A DNA stretch of 64,000 nt from Fallopia convolvulus (Eukaryota; Streptophyta; Magnoliopsida; Caryophyllales; Polygonaceae). Shown piece by piece: positions 23,606 to 34,878 of the stretch; position 1 is the first letter of the stretch; every line of letters starts with the position of its first letter. Position numbers and translations under genes: made by a program. Under the pieces are notes generated by a model. That model was given only the letters and a program-made list of their open reading frames with translations, did not search any database and had not been told where the DNA came from. The stretch spans positions 9,305,001 to 9,369,000 of the forward strand of contig OZ024718.1 in the NCBI GenBank assembly GCA_964016875.1, in the 5' to 3' direction.

Positions 23606-24358
23606 GCGTGAGCCGAAGGAAGCCAAGCGGAGTTTTAGATAGGTAAGGTGGGGATGATAAGGCGGTGCTCGATACTACCTAGCTACTTTGTGGTTTGCAA
23701 ATTGCTAGTGCATAAAAATTCGTCTGTATGTTTTAGTAAATGTTCGTTTTGATTTGCCTTTTTGTCTTCCGTTCTAAGCTTCTTCTTCAACCTAGAACCT
23801 ACAAAACAATGGACACAACGGCGGGTTCCCCCTAATCCACCTCCGACGGCTAAGGAAGCGTGAGCCGAAGGAAGCCAAGCGGAGTTTTAGATAGGTAAGG
23901 TGGGGATGATAAGGCGGTGCTCGATACTACCTAGCTACTTTGTGGTTTGCAAATTGCTAGTGCATAAAAATTCGTCTGTATGTTTTAGTAAATGTTCGTT
24001 TTGATTTGCCTTTTTGTCTTCCGTTCTAAGCTTCTTCTTCAACCTAGAAGCTACAAAACAATGGACACAACGTTGGGTTCCCCCTAATCCACCTCCGACG
24101 GCTAAGGAAGCGTGAGCCGAAGGAAGCCAAGCGGAGTTTTAGATAGGTAAGGTGGGGATGATAAGGCGGTGCTCGATACTACCTAGCTACTTTGTGGTTT
24201 GCAAATTGCTAGTGCATAAAAATTCGTCTGTATGTTTTAGTAAATGTTCGTTTTGATTTGCCTTTTTGTCTTCCGTTCTAAGCTTCTTCTTCAACCTAGA
24301 ACCTACAAAACAATGGACACAACGGCGGGTTCCCCCTAATCCACCTCCGACGGCTAAG
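23606..24358. repeat. 252-bp tandem triplication
   Basis: Units start at 23606, 23858 and 24110, each opening GCGTGAGCCGAAGG and closing near GACGGCTAAG. They differ at only a few positions (for example AACCTAC versus AAGCTAC), so the amplification is recent. On the minus strand the unit reads like the R-U5 part of a Tat-type LTR. The array starts exactly at the MULE terminus. Confidence 0.9.
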
Positions 24359-24696
24359 TCAAAAGAGCAGTTTGTCGATTGAACGCCAAGATAAAGGTAA
24401 GACTTGCGAGCGAGTTCAACGAGTTCTGAATGTGTTTACTATACATGGCGAATACATGTATTTATAATGGCAGAAAGGGAGTAGGGGGCGAAAATTCCAC
24501 CCCTAGGGTTGGCCGAGATGCCTTGTCACCTAAGCAAGTGATATTTTGCTCACCAATCCACGCGAAAACTCTTTCTTTCGACTAAGATAGATTCTTCAAT
24601 TATAGTGATAAAAAACTATAATTTAATGAGGAAAACAAATAAGGTAGTTAAAAAGATACTTACAGAAAATACATTTTAATTATTTACCCACTCACA
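24359..24696 (-). repeat. 3' LTR (U3/promoter part) of decayed Tat-type element A
   Basis: On the minus strand a purine-rich AAGTGGGGCATT tract precedes TGTGAGTGGG at 24696, the likely LTR start. A TATAAATA box follows (complement of about 24457-24466). The LTR continues into the triplicated unit at 23606-24358. Its far end is lost at the MULE. Confidence 0.6.
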
Positions 24697-25084
24697 AATG
24701 CCCCACTTGAATGTTAGTTACGTTCGATTGTGTCGCAACTAAGACTTAAGTACTCTAGGACCTATTTGAAGTGGTCATGCAGATTAGTCGATGTGTCCTC
24801 TATTCATATATTCTTACATCCATGTGCGATGAACATGTGATCCATGCATTCCCTTAAGCGTAAATATTGTCGAGCTTCAAGATATACTTATGGAACAAAC
24901 AAAATAGAAAGGAGGGAGAATAGAACTCGTTCCATTAATCAATCTCAAACCGGAAATTACGTGAGGGTCTTCATAAAAGTGCTCTCTATCCGTGATCGCG
25001 ACTACGGGGTAGCAGTCGCGACAACAGGACCGCGATTGCGGTGATAATCCGCGGTCGCGGTTTTTCTTTACCGGAAGAACTTCT

Positions 25085-27868
25085 TTAAATGAGTGACATT
25101 CCAAGTCTAAGGGACGACTTTCCCGTCAAGACTCTTCAATGAGTAGGCTCCTCGATCGCACGCTGCGGTCACTTGATACGGTCCCTCCCAATTCATGTAG
25201 AGCTTGCCATCTACGGGGTCGCGTGCGCTTTCCATGACCCGTCGAAGCACAAGGTCACCGACTCAAAAAGTGCAATATTTTACACGTCGGGCTACGACCC
25301 ATTCGATTGCCCGTTGTTAGGCCGCGAGCCGTATAGCTGCAGTGTCTCGGCGTTCATTGGCGAAGTCGAGGTGGTCAGAAAGAGCGCGACAGTTCTTCTT
25401 GGGATCAAACAACGTTGTTCTCAAGGTTGGCATGCTGACTTCTAGCAGAATTACCGCTTCCATGCCATATGCTAAAGCGAAGGGCCATTCCCCGGTCGAT
25501 ATACGCGGGGTGGTGCGATAGGCCCATAGCACAGCCGGTAGCTCTTCAGTTCACCTTCCTTTAGCTTTCTCGAGCCACTTCTTTAACCCTTCAACGATCA
25601 CTTGTTTGTTGTCTCGACTTGCCCATTTACTTGCTGGTAGCCAACTGAAGAGTACACATTTTTTATGCTCATCCCTTTGCAATACTCCTTAAATTTTTCG
25701 CTATTGAATTGCGTCCCATTGTCGGAGACGAGAGAAAAAAGGATCCCGAAGCGCGTGATGATATGCTCTCAAACAAATTTTTGGGTGTCGAAATCATGAA
25801 TGTTTGATAAGGGATTTGCCTCCTCCCATTTAGTGAAATAGTCAGTGGCGGTAATGAGGTAGCACACGCTCCCGGGTGCTTGCGGGAAGGGACCGAGGAT
25901 ATCAAGGCCTCAAAGTGCGAAGGGCTACATACTAGTCATGGCTTGGAGGTCCTCGGCCTGCATATGTGTAAGTCTAGTGAACCTTTGGCATTTCTCACAC
26001 TTCCTTACGTACAACTCTGCATCTTTTTGCATGTAGATCCACCAATACCCTTGATAACGAGATCAGAATGCAAAATTCTGACCTCTAGCGGGCATCCCGC
26101 ATATGCCTTCACGGATCTCCTATAGTAGAGGTTCAACCTTGCTTGGGGGTACACATCTCAAGTATGTCCGAGAAAAAGATCGACGGCACAAAATCTTTTC
26201 CGGTTATAGCCAAAACCTATGAGCCCTTAAGCGAACCTTCAGGACTTCGGCAATGTCCGAGGGCAGCCCTTAAGGGAACCTTCTGGGTTTCGCTTCACGC
26301 GACCGTAGTTTCTGCTGAGACAGTTTCCGCGATCGTGGATATGGGCATGTCATTGCTTACGATTTTGTTTGCGATGTTAATTGTTGGACATCCCGAAACT
26401 TTGACATGTATCGAGGTCTTGAGTAAACCTCTCGAATAAGCAGCCCACGTTGCTAAGGCATCAACGAACTGGTTTTGATCGCGCGATCGTTATCTAAGCT
26501 CAAACCGCTCGAACTCTTCTAGCATAGCTTTCTCTTTCTCCATATATTTGAGAATCCTTGGCCCTTTGGATTCGTAAAGCCCCAGCACTTGGTTCACTAT
26601 CAGTTGTGAGTCGAATAAAACCAGCAAGTTGGCGATGACAAGACTAGCTGTCGTTTCTAATCCGAGTATCAATGCTTTATACCCGGCCTCGTTGTTGGTG
26701 GTGTCGAAGCCAAGGTGGATGGCGAGCTGAAGCACCTCATCGGTAGGTGAAGTAAGCACAATACTTGCACTGTCGATTTCAAGGGTCGACTCCGAATTTG
26801 CTTAATTTTTGGGGCAAACTGCGATCACGGTTTCACAAGCTGCAATCGCGACATTGTGTAGCAAGGAGTTGTCCCCTTTTAGGAACCTATCCATGATCGC
26901 AGCTTTGTATGCCGCGACCGTAGTTTCTATCGTCGGCTAAATTTCGCGATTCTAGAGATCACTTGCGACCGCGATTTCGCTTGCCGCGCTCGCGGCTTTG
27001 ATCGGTACGCGGGAGAACTCGACTACGAAATCTTCCAACACTTGTCCCTTTATAGCTGTCTAAGGCATGTACTCAATCTTGTATTGTCCCAAATCCACAA
27101 CCCATTTCGCGACCATTCCCGCGAGATCCGAGCTTGCAAGGAGCGCTTGGATAGGATAGGTCATAATGACTTGAATTGGGTGCTCTTGAAAGTAGTGGTT
27201 GAGTTTGTGGGATGCGATGACTAGGGCTAAAAGCATTTAGTCCATAGGCGAGTACCTTGTTTCGACATCGAGCAACGTCTTGCTGGTGTAGTAAACCGGT
27301 CTTTGATTTTCGTTTTGCTCCTTAATCAAGACGGTGTTGACTGCGCGTGGGGACACGACTAGATATTGCTTCAAGGTGTCACCCTTGTCAGGCACAATCA
27401 AGATTGGAAGAGATTGCAAATATGCTTTCAATTTTTTCAAATCTTCTTCGCACTCCTGGCTCCATTAGAACGAGCGATCCTTCTTTAACGCTTTGAATAA
27501 CAATTGACACTTATCCGAAGACCGGCTAATGAATTGATTGAGGGCTACAACCATTCCTGTCAACCTTTGCACCTCTTTAATGGTCCTTGGGCTTGCAATG
27601 GCGTTGAGGTCTCGAATCTGATCGGGACTTTCTTTGATTCCTCGACAAGTAATGAGGTATCCCAAGAATTTACCTGAACCAATCGCGAATGCACATTTCA
27701 CGGCGTTGAGCTAGCCGGGACGCTCGAAGGATGTCGAAAACATCTTGCAAGTCATCTGGATGAGAAGATGCCCTACGACTTTTGACTACCATGTTGTCGA
27801 TGTATGCCTCGACGGTCTTCCCGATTTTTTAGCCAAATAGTTTGGTGACGAGCTGCTAAAAGGTAGCC
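25085..27868 (-). pseudogene. decayed Tat-type gypsy pol (RT - RNase H - second RNase H - integrase), element A
   Basis: Minus-strand fragments occur in pol order. An RT C-terminal part is at about 27868-27465 (KFLGYLITCRGI), RNase H at about 27440-27237, and a second, archaeal-like RNase H at 26759-26490 (NNEAGYKALILGLE), which marks the Tat lineage. The integrase core is at about 25905-25669 in a shifted frame. The integrase tail is at 25532-25085 (LWAYRTTPRISTGE, then a VGDLVLRR-type motif). Stops and frameshifts are everywhere. The N-terminal RT, protease and gag are missing where a TATAACACCC-type LTR begins at 27871. GC-rich palindromes fill the gaps between domains. Confidence 0.8.
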
Positions 27869-27870
27869 CC

Positions 27871-28300
27871 TATAACACCCCTATTTTTATCCTAATGGAT
27901 ATTATCGCTAGTGATCCCGGATTAGCCTACCTAGGACCACCCAAGGCTTTAAAACATTTAGATAAAGTAAAATGAATTTAAAGTGAATGTCTTATTCCTT
28001 AAAAGGAATTGTAGTTTATTACAATACAATTTCTTTTAAATAAGATGTGGAAGCGGAAAATATGACTCGCATTATAAAACGGTTATTAAAAGGCTTGAAG
28101 ATACATGATATTTTCAAGGAGAGCTCATATGATGATGAGTCCCTTGGTTTACAAATGGAAGAGTTAATGCACCACTTTTTGGATGTTTTGCTCTTGTAGA
28201 AAATTATTCCTTCCTTCAACCTTGTCTTGCCTTGATCTTCGGTTCTTGACACTACTCTTTCAAACGCAAACCACCTCTTGAAAACTTCACTTAGAGATTT
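27871..28300. repeat. fragment of the TGTAACACCC LTR family
   Basis: TATAACACCCCTATTTTT at 27871 and ACCCAAGGCTTTAA about 75 bp later match the starts of the LTRs at 37635 and 43960. A further stretch (about 28060-28260) matches 44095-44290. The first dinucleotide is TA, not TG. The far end was not found, so this copy is truncated or rearranged. 28301-28842 is AT-rich with nothing recognisable. Confidence 0.55.
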
Positions 28301-28842
28301 GATCCTTCTTTGATGTGTCCTTTACTACGTCAATCATCATCAATGTAATCAAAGCGTTGATGACATTAAACCTTCATCAAGCTATGATGACATTATTGTC
28401 TTCAAGGCTAAACCGGTAAACCCACATCATTGTTTCCAACAAATGAAAAATCCAAAATTGATAAAGAAGAGAGCGAAAGAAAGAAATTAAATGCATGAAA
28501 CTCTTGGCCTTGATGACAAACAATCATCATCAAGTGTCATAAAAAATTGTCATCAAGTGTCATCGAGCATACTAATTCTAAGGTTAACAACAAACATTTA
28601 ATGGTTTTCACAAATCATATTAAGCCATATTCATAAAATTTGAAGAACATATCCATAAAATTACAAAGAGAATTGTACAAAGCCACATTACAACATGCTT
28701 TTTGAGAAATTAAAAAAAAAACATGATTGGTGCAAAATCCATGCCAAATCTGAAGTGATAAATAGAAAACGAAAACCTCGTTGAAGAGAACATCATTTTT
28801 GGGTGGCCTTTATGACTTAAATTGTTTCATTATGAAGCTATC

Positions 28843-29870
28843 TGTTAGAAGATTTGGTTTTGATGGTTCCAAAGGTCAGTGACATAGAAGTTGCATGGAG
28901 AGTCAGCGATATCAAGTTCGTATGAAGAAGTCATTGACAAGTATAACTGGTGAGAACATATTGTTGGAAAAGTTGGTTCTGATGGTCCCAAAGGTCAGTG
29001 ACACAGAAGTTGCATGGAGAGTCAGCGACATCAAGTTCTTATGAAGAAGTCACTGACAAGGATAACCGACGAAGAAACTATTGTTGGAAAAGTTGTTTTG
29101 AGGGTTCCAAACTCGAAAACAAGTCAATGACACAGAAGCTGAATGGGGAGTCAGCGACATCAAGCTTTGTGAAGAAGTCACTGACAAAGGACAACTAGCA
29201 AGAAACTATTTTTGGAAGGAAATCGTCGATCTGATCCAAGCCGATTGTAGTATTTATTTATGGAGAAAATCAACACAAATAAGAGAAAAAATCAAAAGAA
29301 TGTGTATGAAGATTGTGAGATTTTCCTTTGAGCATAAAGTGTTATTTTAGGATAGATTTTGTAAGATTATGTGCGATATTATTTCCTTAACCGAATAGGA
29401 AATAATATCACACTTAATCAAGACTTCTAGATTAAATAATCTGTGTTTTTAGATTATAAGGTCGTGGGTTTTACATTGAATATCTTGAGAGAAGAAAAAG
29501 AAAGCATCTTGTGTATTTTGTAAGGGAAAGTTGGTTGTTTGAGTTACTCGTTCGTGAGATTCGATCGAGTGGTGTAGTTGGGAGTTCTTAGGCATAGCGT
29601 GAGGTTGAGAGTTGTGAGAGACAAAGGTAGAGCGTGGTTAATTCAAGGATTGTGGGATTCAATCTTGTACATGGGAGAGCTTTGTAACAACTCAAGAAAT
29701 CAATAGAGCGAGTCTAAGTACTCTTGAAATCCGACCGAGTGAGAAGCTCGGAAGGGAGTGGTTTTTCTCTAAGTAAATTAGTTGGTTTACAAGGAGTTTC
29801 CACTATACATCACTGTGTTTAAGTCTTGGTACGTTATTTCCTGTTTGAACTTTTCACTGCGTATCTAACA
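28843..29870. repeat. probable solo LTR with internal tandem repeats
   Basis: The borders TGTTAGA (28843) and TCTAACA (ending 29870) are perfect inverts. The first 370 bases hold about three degenerate units of roughly 110-120 bp starting near 28843, 28967 and 29081, each with a GTCAGTGACACAGAAG / GAGAGTCAGCGACATCAAG phrase. The form suggests a copia-type LTR. The 5-bp flanks (CTATC, CTAAG) agree only in part. Confidence 0.5.
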
Positions 29871-30150
29871 CTAAGTCAGCGACTTCGTAAAAATTGACGA
29901 CTCGTAAGTACTAGCGATCCTACACTATCCTACAACGTCATAAAACCTTCATTAATAAATGAAAACTATACTACATATTGTAAATCCAACATATCCACCG
30001 CAACATATATTATAAAGTAAAACATCAGCTTAATATTAATCAATCCGTCTCATATGCGATCACTGTGAATCAAGCTTAGTAAAAAACTCACCTATGCAAC
30101 CAATTAAATTAGGCCATCACTTGGGCACACCTTCACTAAGTTTCTTCATG

Positions 30151-30171
30151 GATCATCATCATCATCGCCAT

Positions 30172-30215
<44 letters not shown>

Positions 30216-30235
30216 TACCATGATCATCATATCAT
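30151..30235. repeat. (CAT)n microsatellite
   Basis: A run of CAT/ATC repeats, interrupted by GCCATA and TACCATG. It produces artificial poly-Ile and poly-Met frames. 30236-30464 is GC-richer and unassigned. Confidence 0.9.
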
Positions 30236-30469
30236 CATCGCACATCACCTTGTTCAAACGCGAATTGTGCTTGCGTAGTGTGTAGTGACTCTTTCTTCGC
30301 TCGCGAACATCAGCCGATGATGACGATTTCCTCATTGGAATTCGAGGTCGACAATGGTGGCGGCGATGTTCTCCTTGTCCGAGCCAACGACGGTGGCAGT
30401 GGCGGTGGCCGATGTCCTTTCCTTCTTCATCGTTCATGTGCCCTATAGCGGCTCGTCGGTCTTGATCTC

Positions 30470-30904
30470 TGATACGAGCTCGAGGTGGATTCGTACCGGA
30501 ACCTTGTTGGTCAAGGCTTGAGACGCTTCCGAGGTGAGAACGGCTCGTTAACGTGGTTTGTGACCACGAAGAGGATAACAAAAAGAAGTTTAGGGCAAAG
30601 GAACATTTTCTTGATTAATTGAAAACATAATAACATGAGAGTATTTATACTAAGCCCTAACGGTTCAATAAAAGCATCCCGAGAAAAAACCGTAAAGAAA
30701 ACCCGAGAAGGAGTTTGTAACGCTCTGTTTAAAAATATTACATTAATTAATTTTTAATCCCTAAAACGCGCCGGAAGTCGACGCTCTCGAATAGGCCTCG
30801 TTACCGAGGTTGGGGCCTTCGTTACCTAGGCTGCATACTCGTCCCCCGTTACCGAGGTTGAGGCCCCCGGTACCGACCCAGCCGAGTCGTTATTGTGCGT
30901 ATCA
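30470..30904 (-). repeat. 3' LTR of element B
   Basis: On the plus strand it starts TGATACGAG and ends GTGCGTATCA. Near its end it carries several TTACCGAGG / GGTACCGACC palindromic modules. The partner LTR lacks about 35-40 bp of that module region. Confidence 0.8.
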
Positions 30905-30989
30905 ATCTCTCCCCGATGAGATTCGGCTTGTCCTCAAGCCGCAAAGCGGGAAAAGTAGTACGAAGAGAGTTCAAGGGTTCCCAAGACGT

Positions 30990-33930
30990 CGCCACTAGCT
31001 CGCCATCTTTCTATTCAACCAACCATTCATGACGGGGTTTACTATCAACCAAAACCTGTCGCTCAGTAGTGGCTCAAATTGGCCTTGAAATTGGTCGGTC
31101 GTATAAGAATTCCGCCGGTAGCATGGCTGGTATGATCGTGGTGCCATCTTGAACGAACGACAACAACAAAGAGACGTGGAACACATTATGAATTCGGGCG
31201 GCTGCAAGTAATTGAAGTCGATATGCAACAACTCCTACGCGCTCAATAATTTTAAAGGGCCCGTAGAAACGGCATGATAACTTAGCCGAAAGAGGACGAG
31301 CCACCGAATGTTGGTGATAAGGCTGTAATTTAAGCAAAACAAGGTCGCCCACCTGAAACTCAACGTCCCGTCGGTGTTTGTTGGCTTGCACGACCATGCG
31401 TTGCTGCATTTTTCTTAAATTAGCACGAAGCAACTCGAGTACTTGTTCCCGATCACGGACAACTTCAACCATGGGCGTAGACGGCCCTGATGGTAAAGTG
31501 GCGCGGCTAATAGGAGGTGCCTCACGGCCATATAATGCTTTAAATGGAGACATACACAAACCCTCGTGAAACATGGAATTCAAAGCCAATTCAGCCCAAG
31601 GTAAGAAATCAAACCAACGACGAGGTCGGCCGTGAGTAAAGGCACGGAGATATTGTTCAAGTCCCCTATTCCGAACCTCGGATTGGCCGTCCGTCTGAGG
31701 GTGGTAGGTCGTGCTATGGCGGAGCTTCGTACCGCTCAAACGATGCAATTCAGTGTAAAAAGTACTCGTAAAGATGACATCTCGATCCGAAATAATCTTA
31801 GTTGGTATCTCGTGATGTTTAACAACAATATCAACGAACACGTAAGCTACCTTGGGGGCATCATATTTCGGCCCTAGAGCGCCAAAATGCATGTATTTGG
31901 AAAGAAGATCAATTGCCACCAAAATGGTCGTGTGACCCCGAGATGGCGGCAAGTTTGTTATAAAATCCATTGCAACTTCATCCCAAACCTGCAAAGGAAC
32001 TAAGATCGGTTCTAAAAGTCCGGCGGGTTTCTGAGTACTATATTTGGTGGATTGACAGATAAGGCAAGAAGCGACAAATTTCTTGACATCACGCCGCATT
32101 CCGATCCAATAGAAAACGTCAGCTACTCGGCAAAAGGTCCGATCGACCCCTGGGTGCCTTGCGCTCGGTGTAGAGTGGAATTCGGTGAGAATTTCAGCCT
32201 TGAGCGGGGACTCAGCAATAACAACCAGTCGATGGCCACAATAAAGAACACCATCATGGACTTTGAAGGGCGTGAATATCGTGCCAGCCGCCGCTTCCTC
32301 ATATATTGCCATGCAATCAAATCCAGCATGCTTGTGTTTTCGTGGCGTAGCCGATGAAGCAAATCCAGCAATGGTGCTGGCAACGCCATAAATTGCATCA
32401 CATGAGGGTCGTCATCAATCATATACCTCGACAAGGCGTCAACAACGCGATTACTTGCACCAGTTTTATATTCAATGCGGAATTTATAGCCCATAAGTTT
32501 TCGAATGAAGAACTGCTGGTCTCGTGTCTTAATTACCTGAGAAAGAAGCTCCTTTAGACTCCTCTGATCACTCCGAATTAAAAATTCACGGCCCAACAGG
32601 TATTGGCGCCATTTCTGAACGGCCGATACAATAGCAAAGAGCTCTCTGCGGTACACTGACGAGCCACGACGACGCGGCCCCAACGTCTTGCTGAAGAACG
32701 AGATAAGGCGTTCTTCTTGTAATAAAACGACCCCAACACCGGCATCCAACACATCTATCTCTACTACGAATGATTTAGTGAAATCTAGCAACTGAAGTAC
32801 TAGTGGTTGCATCATAGTCTCTTTCAGACGTTGAAATGCGATGTCTGCTGCTTCTGACCAGGCAAATTAGTCTTTCTGTAAGAGGGTTGTAAGCGGAGCA
32901 GCTAGCAAAGCATAATTACGAATGAATTTCCTGTAATAGCCGGTGAGCCCTAAAAATCCATGCAACTGCTTGACAATTTCGGTGCTGGCCACTCGGCCAT
33001 GGCAGCTAATTTTGACGAATCTGTTAAAAGCTGGCCGTCAGTGACGATATGACCCAGGTACTCAACTGTAGTTGTCCCAAATGAATATTTGGACCCTTTG
33101 ACGAAAAAATGATTATCTTGTAAGACCTGGAGAACAACCTTAATGTGGCGGGCGTGAGTTTCTAACGACGGACTGTAGATCAGAATATCCTCGAAGAAAA
33201 CTATCACAAATTCCCGCAGAAACTGAACAAAAATCTGATTCATAGCGGCCTGAAAAGTAGACGGTGCGTTTGTCAAGCCAAAGGGCATGACTAGAAACTC
33301 AAAATGGCCATTGTGAGTACAAAACATCGTCTTATAGATGTCATCCGCATTCATATGAATCTGATAGTAGCCTGAACGCAGGTCTAGCTTAGTAAAGAGT
33401 GTGGCTTTTCTCAGCTCATCAAATAATTCGTCAGTTGTCGGAATTGGGAACATATCTGCGACCGTTGCGACATTCAATGCCCTGTAATCAATGCAGAACC
33501 TGAAACTGCCGTCCTTCTTTTTTACCAATAAAGCAAGTGACGAAAGCGGACTTGTCCTATGACGGATAATACCATGCTGAAGCATTTCTTGAACTTGTCG
33601 TTCAATCTCAGATTTCTGAAAATTGGGATAACGGTACGGTCGTACATTGACGGGTTTAGAACCTGGCTGCAGATGGATTCTGTGGTCCCAAGCCCGGGAA
33701 GGTGGTAGGTGAACTGGCAACTGAAAGACAAGGGTATGACGTTGTAGGACGTCAAGAATTGGTGTCGGAATGTCAGTCGGAAAGACAAACATGTCGCTAG
33801 GTGGAGAGACGTGTTCGGTCGTGTTTATGCTAACGAGATCAATTTAGGCGATTGACGGTCACCCTGTAATAGTACAGTCTTGTCGTGCCATAAAAATTCC
33901 ATTGTCAATTGAGCATAATCATGGTACATG
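30990..33930 (-). pseudogene. element B pol: RT, RNase H, integrase, chromodomain (broken)
   Basis: RT lies at 33792-32950 with FCIDYRALN and PFGLTNAPSTFQ; its active-site box reads FFED (complement of about 33198-33187) instead of the usual F/YxDD. A frameshift near 32960 and a stop precede RNase H (about 32815-32400, with SFFSKTLGPRRR). Integrase (32312-31074) has an HHCC-type start (HPGVDR ... CLICQSTK), a core with HSTTYHPQTDGQSE, and a GPF-type tail. Past a stop at about 31073 the frame continues as a chromodomain-like end (WLVEWKDGEL-type, with a further stop at its second W). This order (integrase then chromodomain) identifies a chromovirus, perhaps Reina-like. Not functional. Confidence 0.85.
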
Positions 33931-33936
33931 CCTTCC

Positions 33937-34873
33937 TGATGTGACCCCCTCACTGACGGCAAGCCAAGAAGAGGAAGACTTGTTTGTGCGCTCCGACGGA
34001 CCCATTACTCGAGCCCGGACCCATGCCATAGCTCGAGCCACGACGTCCCTCGTCGCGTGAGTCTACGCAAGCCATGGCACATCCACCGGCGCGCCCCTCT
34101 TCAAGTGCCTCACTGTCATCGGAGCTAGCGCCGACACCTCGCACCACGGTGTCGAGGACCTCGCGTCCGGTACCGAGCCACCTTGGGTCGATACCGTGCC
34201 AGCCACGCTCGGTATCGAGTACTATACCTCCGTACCGACCCCCATGTCCGCGCCTGGCCAACCCGGCGTCGCGACATGAGGATCGCGTGTGTTGCGCACC
34301 ATGGGCCGTCGTGCCACGCCTAGCGTGTCGCGACAGCCTTGGCTGCGCCGCGTGCTTTGGCTGTGTCGCGCCACGCCTTGTCGCAACCTTTTCGCGACAC
34401 TCGCGACATGGCCACCGTGACCATTTATGTTTCTTTCCAAATTTAGTATCATTTCCATTCCGAACATTACTAGTTATGTCATTTCTATTATTGTCGGGTA
34501 ATTTTGGGCTTGGGCCGCTTGCAAGCGCACCCCTTGTGCCCCCAAGCCCCTTAGGGTTTCTTTCTAGGTTTTAGTGTGCCTTTTCTATATAAAGAGGCAC
34601 GCCCCTTTGTATTTCCTCACGCTTTGATTAAACTACTGTTATGTTGTCGAGTTTTATCCAGATTGTTTGTTAAAGGTGTAACAACTATTCTTTTCCCGAC
34701 CTCAGAATTCTCCTAGCTTCCGTCGAACGAAGCCCCCTTCTCAATCCTTTCACTTCTCACTTAAACCTCGTCTAGACGTTCATTTGTCTCAAATCTATCG
34801 GTTCGATCGTGAGAAGACCATTTACGAGTCCAATCAAAGATCCACGCATGAATCCTCCCCGGGGTTCACATCA
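33937..34873 (+). mobile_element. solo LTR inside element B, between protease and RT
   Basis: It starts TGATGTGACCCCC and ends GGGGTTCACATCA, with 5-bp copies CTTCC at 33932-33936 and 34874-34878. CTATATAAAG at about 34585-34594 is a plus-strand TATA box. The first half is very GC-rich, with several TGTCGCGACA-like and GGTACCGAG-like palindromes. 937 bp, no coding capacity. Confidence 0.85.
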
Positions 34874-34878
34874 CTTCC

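Noticed and set aside
19297..23614. 9-bp target duplication for the MULE
   Set aside because: CGCATCGGA and GCGTGAGCC do not match, nor do 8-bp versions.
30162..30581. Minus-strand 139-codon frame with poly-Met
   Set aside because: Generated by the (CAT)n microsatellite and LTR sequence; no domain.
34074..34574. Plus-strand 166-codon frame
   Set aside because: Lies wholly in the GC-rich solo LTR and matches nothing recognisable.
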